Shown in pieces: positions 13,451 to 17,285 of a stretch of DNA of 17,285 bases. Source of the DNA: CAYYWW01 sp964475515 (lineage in GTDB: Archaea > Aenigmatarchaeota > Aenigmatarchaeia > QMZP01). Both the position numbers and the translations under genes were made by a program. Each line of letters begins with the position of its first letter. Within the stretch, counting starts at the first letter, position 1. Where the stretch lies: NCBI GenBank assembly GCA_964475515.1, contig CAYYWW010000018.1, forward strand, positions 1 through 17,285, in the 5' to 3' direction. Below the pieces are notes generated by a model that worked only from the letters and a program-made list of their open reading frames with translations, did not search any database and had not been told where the DNA came from.

Positions 13451-15898
13451 TTAGTTTTCAGGCAGCTTTATTCCAAATATTTTGCTTTCACCGTCTTGCA
13501 TACTTACTCCGTAAACTTGGTCTGCCTCTTTAATAATAGCATCATTATGTGATATTATTATAAACTGAGCGTCCTTTGAATGCCTCTTTATTAGTTTTGC
13601 AACGAGGTTCGAATTCTTTTTATCTAAAGCGGCGTCTGCTTCGTCCAGTATATAGAAAGGTGTCGGTTTATGACGCTGGATTGCAAAAAGAAAGGCAAAG
13701 GCCGTTAAGGTTTTTTCACCGCCTGACATACTGTCTATGTGCAACAGTTTTTTTCCAGGCGGCTGAGCTTTGATAAGCAAGCCCGAATCTATGTTGTTTG
13801 GGTCCTCAAGTTCCAGCGATGCCTCTCCACCTGTTAATTCGTTATACACCTCTTTGAAGTGTTTTTTGATGCTTTCCAAACAAGAAAGAAATACTTCTTT
13901 CCTTCTTTCCTCGATTTTCATCATTGTTTCAATAATACTGTTTCTTTCTGAAACAATTTTATCTACTTTTTCCTTGAAATCGTCAAACTCTGTTTTAAAC
14001 GCTTCAAAATCCTCTATTGCTTTTAAGTTAATCGAACCTAAAGCCTGCATTTTTTCTAAAGTTTCTCTTTCCTTGGCTTTCAAAACAGAAATACTCATGT
14101 CTATAAACGGTTTTAGTTCCTTCCCTCCTTCTTTAACTCTTACGCTTAAATCCTCGAATTTTGCTTCTATTTTAGCCTTCTCTATATTGAGTTTACCAAG
14201 CTCTTGCTGTATGGTTATTCGTTTTTCGTATGCTTCTCTTCTTTTTTCTCTTATTTTTCTCATCTTTGCATCAAGAGCGGATTTTCTTATTTCAACGTCT
14301 GTTTTTCCAAATTCTCTTTCCTTTCCGGCAAGCTCTTTCAGTTCTGCCTCAATTTCTAGTAATCTCTTCTGAAGGACTTTGTTTTCATCTTCAAGTTTCT
14401 TTCTTTCAGACTGATATTTACTCACTTCCTCTGATGAAGATCTTTTTTTGTAAAAACCTCCTGTCATTGCTCCGGATACTTCTATTAGATCGCCGTCTAA
14501 TGTCACTATCTTTACCCTTGTTTTCTCGGCTATTTTTTTTGCTATGTCTATATTCTCTACACATGCTGTTCTTCCAAAAAGGTAATTAATCACAGGCTCG
14601 TACTTTTTGTCGTATTGAATAAGATCTGATAACCATCCTATAGCCCCGGGAGGTAAAGGTTTTTTTGGCGGTGAAACAATTTTATTTAGTGGTAAGAACT
14701 TGGCCCTTCCTATCTTCTGGGATTTAAGGTGTTTTATACATTTAACAGCGGTTTCAGAAGTATCAACAACAACATCATATAGTTGTTTCCCAGCAGCAAC
14801 TTCGACAGCTACCGTGTATTTTGAAGGTACGTTTATAAGATTCATAACTGTTCCGTGAACACCATCGAAGTCGAGAACAGATTTGACAGCTGGGTTGAAG
14901 TCCATCGACATTAATCTGTCAGTTAATGTTTCTATCCTCATCATCTCTCTTTCGTTTGATTGTATTTTGTCTCTAAGTCTTTCCGCTTCAGCACGTAAAG
15001 ATGTGATTTTCTTTGTTATTTCTATCTCATCAGAAGCTTTCAAAACCCTTTGTGTTATAACATCGAGTTTCTTTTCTTCTTCAGCAAGTTCCTGGTCTAA
15101 TTTGTTTATCTGCTCTTCCAACTCATTAGATAGCCTTTCTTTCTCTATTATCTTCTTTTCGATATTTTCTAACCTAGCTTTTGCGTTGTTGTATTCTTTT
15201 AACAGAATAGCATCCTTTATCTTTTCCAAATCCTCATTTAGTTTTTGATACTCTAAAGCCATGTCCCTTTCTTTTTTGAGTTTGTTTATTATGTTTTCCT
15301 TTTCTCTCAGTATTATTTCTGCTTCTTTTATTTTCTCTTCTACTTTAGCTAGCTCCTTTTCTGCTTTTTGTTTTTTATCTTCATACTCTGCGATGCCTGA
15401 AACTTCATCTAGGATCTTCCTTCTTTCTACTGGGTCCATTTCTACTATTTGTGTGACATCTCCCTGCGTTATTATATTATGTCCATCTGGATGGAGCCCT
15501 ACTTGAATAAGTGTATCTACCACCTGTTGTCTGGTGACTATTTTACCATTTAGCCTATAGGTGCTAACACCTTTCAAGTTAGTTTTCCTGCTTATAGATA
15601 CTTCATCTTCGTCAAACGGTAATACTCTTTTAGAGTTATCAAAGTAAAGTGAAACAACAGCGTATTCTGATCCTTTCTTCTTTGCACTCCCGTGAAATAT
15701 CAAATCATGTGTTTTGTTTGCTCTCAAACTCTTGGCAGATGTTTTACCGAGAACGTAGATGAAAGCGTCTGCTATGTTTGATTTTCCGCTACCATTTGGT
15801 CCTGTAAAAACAGAAAATCCAGGCGGTATTGGTATGGAAGTCTTTCTCTTAAATGATTTAAATCCCTGAATTACCAGTCTATTAAGTTTTATCATCAA
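13451..15898 (-). CDS. smc: SMC chromosome-segregation protein with shortened coiled-coil arms
   Basis: The 815-residue protein has all parts of an SMC: Walker A Gly-Pro-Asn-Gly-Ser-Gly-Lys-Ser (33-40), Q-loop Thr-Gln-Gly-Asp-Val (144-148), an N-terminal coil (about 165-335), the hinge (about 345-480, with Asp-Gly-Val-His-Gly-Thr-Val and Ala-Met-Thr-Gly-Gly), a C-terminal coil (about 485-690), a signature Met-Ser-Gly-Gly-Glu-Lys (724-729, Met for the usual Leu), Walker B Tyr-Ile-Leu-Asp-Glu-Ala-Asp-Ala-Ala-Leu-Asp and a switch His784. Normal archaeal and bacterial SMCs are near 1,150-1,200 residues, so each arm is roughly half length. The head-proximal Ile-Asn-Leu-Lys-Ala-Ile-Glu segment (623-629) is intact, so the loss is in the middle of the arms. 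GGAGGAG at 15901-15907 is a strong ribosome binding site. Kleisin genes scpA/scpB are not in the window. Confidence 0.95.
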   Translation of the reverse strand: MMIKLNRLVIQGFKSFKRKTSIPIPPGFSVFTGPNGSGKSNIADAFIYVLGKTSAKSLRANKTHDLIFHGSAKKKGSEYAVVSLYFDNSKRVLPFDEDEVSISRKTNLKGVSTYRLNGKIVTRQQVVDTLIQVGLHPDGHNIITQGDVTQIVEMDPVERRKILDEVSGIAEYEDKKQKAEKELAKVEEKIKEAEIILREKENIINKLKKERDMALEYQKLNEDLEKIKDAILLKEYNNAKARLENIEKKIIEKERLSNELEEQINKLDQELAEEEKKLDVITQRVLKASDEIEITKKITSLRAEAERLRDKIQSNEREMMRIETLTDRLMSMDFNPAVKSVLDFDGVHGTVMNLINVPSKYTVAVEVAAGKQLYDVVVDTSETAVKCIKHLKSQKIGRAKFLPLNKIVSPPKKPLPPGAIGWLSDLIQYDKKYEPVINYLFGRTACVENIDIAKKIAEKTRVKIVTLDGDLIEVSGAMTGGFYKKRSSSEEVSKYQSERKKLEDENKVLQKRLLEIEAELKELAGKEREFGKTDVEIRKSALDAKMRKIREKRREAYEKRITIQQELGKLNIEKAKIEAKFEDLSVRVKEGGKELKPFIDMSISVLKAKERETLEKMQALGSINLKAIEDFEAFKTEFDDFKEKVDKIVSERNSIIETMMKIEERRKEVFLSCLESIKKHFKEVYNELTGGEASLELEDPNNIDSGLLIKAQPPGKKLLHIDSMSGGEKTLTAFAFLFAIQRHKPTPFYILDEADAALDKKNSNLVAKLIKRHSKDAQFIIISHNDAIIKEADQVYGVSMQDGESKIFGIKLPEN

Positions 15899-15900
15899 CT

Positions 15901-15907
15901 CTCCTCC
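15901..15907 (-). promoter_or_regulatory. strong Shine-Dalgarno for smc
   Basis: On the minus strand GGAGGAG ends 2 bases before the ATG at 15898 and 5 bases before the next ATG at 15895. The second ATG has the more usual spacing, so Smc may begin one residue later. Few genes in this window have so strong a site. Confidence 0.7.
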
Positions 15908-16049
15908 GGTGTTTTTAGGTTTCCAATGTGAAAACCCGCAACAACTTAAATTTTATCGCGTTGTTAATTATTGTATCATTGCTCATTTTTATTTTTTGAT
16001 GGAATTCCAATCGTATCAATTCATAAATCAATAAAAATAAATAATAATT

Positions 16050-16844
16050 ATGCTAGAATCTTTGGTTAGTTTCCGTGAGATAAAGAAAAGGCCGTATATT
16101 ATGTTTTTATGGGCATTTTTTATATGTCTGATCGCCATATTTTTGAGTTCTCAATTAGGTGGTTCTATAAGCGTTGATCAGGGGTTCATGAGCGTCGTTT
16201 TCACCATTATACCTTCAACGTTTTTCATAACATACTTGATAAAAAGGGAGGAGGAAACAGAAGAGAGATATATCAAAAAACACGCTAAAATTAGCTTTTG
16301 GGAAAGACATGAAAAATACATAATGATTTTGCTTTTCTTTTTTGCAGGTCTAACACTTGCCTATTCCATATCTTACATGGTTTTGCCAAAGGGTTTCTTT
16401 CTTTCACAGGTTAATAAAATAAATGAGATAATAGGTATTAGCGGTAAGGTTAGCGAGGCTGTTGACTCTAAATTACTTTTCTTGGAAAGTATATTTTACA
16501 ACAATGTGAAGGTTCTGATGTTTTCTTTTATATTTTCTTTTATATTTGGTGCAGGTGCTATTTTTATATTAGCATGGAACGCCAGCATATTAGGCGTTAG
16601 AATAGGTCAGATTTCAACTTCTTTATGGGAAGTGCCAATAAAATCGTTGCCCTTTCTCCCCCACGGTGTTTTTGAAATAGGTGGCTACATAGCGGCTGGA
16701 TTAGCAGGCGGTCTGCTATCAACAGCAATTATAAGAAAGAATAAAGTAGAGGTGTTGAAGGCAATAGCTATTGATAGCCTAAAGGTCTTTCTATTGGCTC
16801 TTTTCTTGGTGTTTATAGGCGCTATAATAGAGGTTTATTTGTAA
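16050..16844 (+). CDS. SpoIIM-family (DUF95) membrane protein
   Basis: The 264-residue protein has about five to six membrane helices (for example 17-35, 48-65, 92-110, 155-175, 205-228 and 245-262). The stretch Trp-Asn-Ala-Ser-Ile-Leu-Gly-Val-Arg-Ile-Gly followed by Leu-Pro-His-Gly-Val-Phe-Glu-Ile-Gly-Gly-Tyr-Ile-Ala-Ala-Gly-Leu-Ala-Gly-Gly (203-221) is the family signature of stage II sporulation protein M (PF01944, COG1300). In Bacillus, SpoIIM works in the peptidoglycan-remodelling DMP complex; archaea have no sporulation or murein, so its role there is unknown. A basic and acidic cytoplasmic loop (about 65-90) is rich in Glu and Lys. The start at the ATG at 16050 is preceded by AT-rich sequence without a clear ribosome binding site. 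A T-rich tract (16871-16880) follows the stop. Confidence 0.92.
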   Translation: MLESLVSFREIKKRPYIMFLWAFFICLIAIFLSSQLGGSISVDQGFMSVVFTIIPSTFFITYLIKREEETEERYIKKHAKISFWERHEKYIMILLFFFAGLTLAYSISYMVLPKGFFLSQVNKINEIIGISGKVSEAVDSKLLFLESIFYNNVKVLMFSFIFSFIFGAGAIFILAWNASILGVRIGQISTSLWEVPIKSLPFLPHGVFEIGGYIAAGLAGGLLSTAIIRKNKVEVLKAIAIDSLKVFLLALFLVFIGAIIEVYL

Positions 16845-16902
16845 AACTATTATAATGTTGTCTACCCATATTTATTTTTTAAAAAAATTCTACGTTGTTT
16901 AT

Positions 16903-16949
16903 CGAAATAAAGCTTTATAAAGGCCCTGTGACAATATATATATAGGTGA
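16903..16949 (+). promoter_or_regulatory. strong BRE/TATA promoter and Shine-Dalgarno for the 93-aa membrane protein
   Basis: CGAAATAAAG (BRE-like, 16903-16912) is followed by CTTTATAAAG (16913-16922), a near-ideal archaeal TATA box. A start about 26 bases on would fall near 16943. AGGTGA (16944-16949), complementary to the 16S tail, ends 4 bases before the ATG at 16954. The leader would be very short. Confidence 0.75.
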
Positions 16950-16953
16950 GCAA

Positions 16954-17235
16954 ATGACTTTATTTACCGGAGGAATATTGGAATACGCCATAGTGGTTTT
17001 CTTGGTATTAGTGTTTGCAGAGTACGCAAAGGTCAGGAGCAAGATAGAGAAGCAGTTTGACTTCATTATTGGTGGAGTGCTTTGGCTTTTGCTTGCATGG
17101 ACATTCAGTGGCTTGACATTCTGGGGACTTATAGGTGACGTTGCAACATACGGTGGCTACTTGTTTGAGTTCCTTGGATGGCTATTGATATTGATCGGTG
17201 CGCTTTGGGCAGGAATAAAAATGATAATGGAGTAG
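16954..17235 (+). CDS. small integral membrane protein of unknown function (93 aa)
   Basis: The 93-residue product has three likely membrane helices (about 8-22, 38-56 and 68-90) joined by a charged cytoplasmic loop (Ala-Lys-Val-Arg-Ser-Lys-Ile-Glu-Lys-Gln-Phe-Asp, about 25-36), and is rich in Gly, Trp and Leu. I do not recognise a family. There is no signal-peptide cleavage site. It is unusual among its neighbours in having both a strong promoter and a canonical AGGTGA ribosome binding site, and its codons look more GC-rich and G-ending (GTG, TTG, GGA, AAG) than those of SpoIIM upstream. Together with the strong T-tract after it, this suggests an abundant single-gene transcript. An abundant small membrane component (envelope, energy or secretion) is possible but not shown. 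Confidence 0.88.
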   Translation: MTLFTGGILEYAIVVFLVLVFAEYAKVRSKIEKQFDFIIGGVLWLLLAWTFSGLTFWGLIGDVATYGGYLFEFLGWLLILIGALWAGIKMIME

Positions 17236-17249
17236 GCGGATAAACAGCA

Positions 17250-17285
17250 ACTATTTTTTATTTTTTTATTTTTATTTATTTTTTC
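17250..17285 (+). terminator. long T-tract terminator
   Basis: From 17251 to the window end there are repeated runs of five to seven T separated by single A bases, starting 15 bases after the stop of the 93-aa gene. No clear hairpin precedes it, as is normal for intrinsic termination in archaea. The tract may go on beyond the window. Confidence 0.75.

Noticed and set aside
13770..15506. Several plus-strand frames opposite smc
   Set aside because: They are serine- and leucine-rich antisense shadows produced by the Glu/Lys-rich coiled-coil coding sequence.
15915..15986. 23-codon minus-strand frame upstream of smc (possible leader peptide)
   Set aside because: It is short, has no ribosome binding site, overlaps the likely smc promoter region, and an AT-rich gap of this size can contain such a frame by chance.
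1..17285. CRISPR array, transposon, prophage or defence island
   Set aside because: No spaced repeats, transposase, integrase, terminal inverted repeats or nuclease cluster was seen; the only tandem repeat is the two-copy 17-mer at 2076-2109.

Overview
The window comes from an AT-rich archaeal genome. The signs are TATA-box promoters about 25 bases upstream of starts, several leaderless or near-leaderless genes, tRNA genes without an encoded CCA, bulge-helix-bulge tRNA introns, a Taw1-type wyosine synthase and a Hef-type helicase. Genes are tightly packed on both strands. Small size, many short zinc-ribbon proteins and the MacB-plus-CARDB cassette would suit a DPANN or other small-genome archaeon, but the lineage cannot be fixed from this sequence alone.

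Layout. 1-420 is the end of a possible ATC-hydrolase-like protein, convergent with a minus-strand pair (58-aa unknown protein, then DUF3326; 1672-433). 1673-2134 has no protein gene. It holds a 305-nt tRNA-Leu(UAA) gene in which four insertions, each with bulge-helix-bulge-like structure, interrupt the D-loop, anticodon loop, variable arm and T-loop, followed by a 17-bp tandem repeat. 2135-3721 holds a zinc-ribbon protein and a Na+/H+ antiporter. 3750-3824 is tRNA-His on the minus strand. 6861-3898 (minus) is an ABC operon: MacB-like permease, ATPase, and a membrane-anchored CARDB-type protein. 6924-9006 is a convergent overlapping pair, DUF1611 and an N-formylglutamate-amidohydrolase-like protein. 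9083-10233 holds taw1 and a 57-aa zinc ribbon. 10992-10245 (minus) is a retropepsin-like 'zinc protease' domain protein followed by cutA. 11036-13437 holds a helicase-only Hef homologue and a PPP-type phosphatase. 15898-13451 (minus) is an SMC protein with arms about half the usual length. 16050-17235 holds a SpoIIM-family membrane protein and a 93-aa membrane protein with strong expression signals, then a long T-tract terminator.

Themes are translation and tRNA maturation (tRNA-Leu, tRNA-His, Taw1, which modifies tRNA-Phe), chromosome maintenance (SMC, Hef) and envelope transport (ABC cassette, antiporter, SpoIIM). No CRISPR array, transposase, phage gene or defence island was seen. The most unusual object is the four-insertion tRNA-Leu gene: if all four are removed at the positions predicted by the bulge-helix-bulge rule, an 88-nt textbook class II tRNA-Leu remains.
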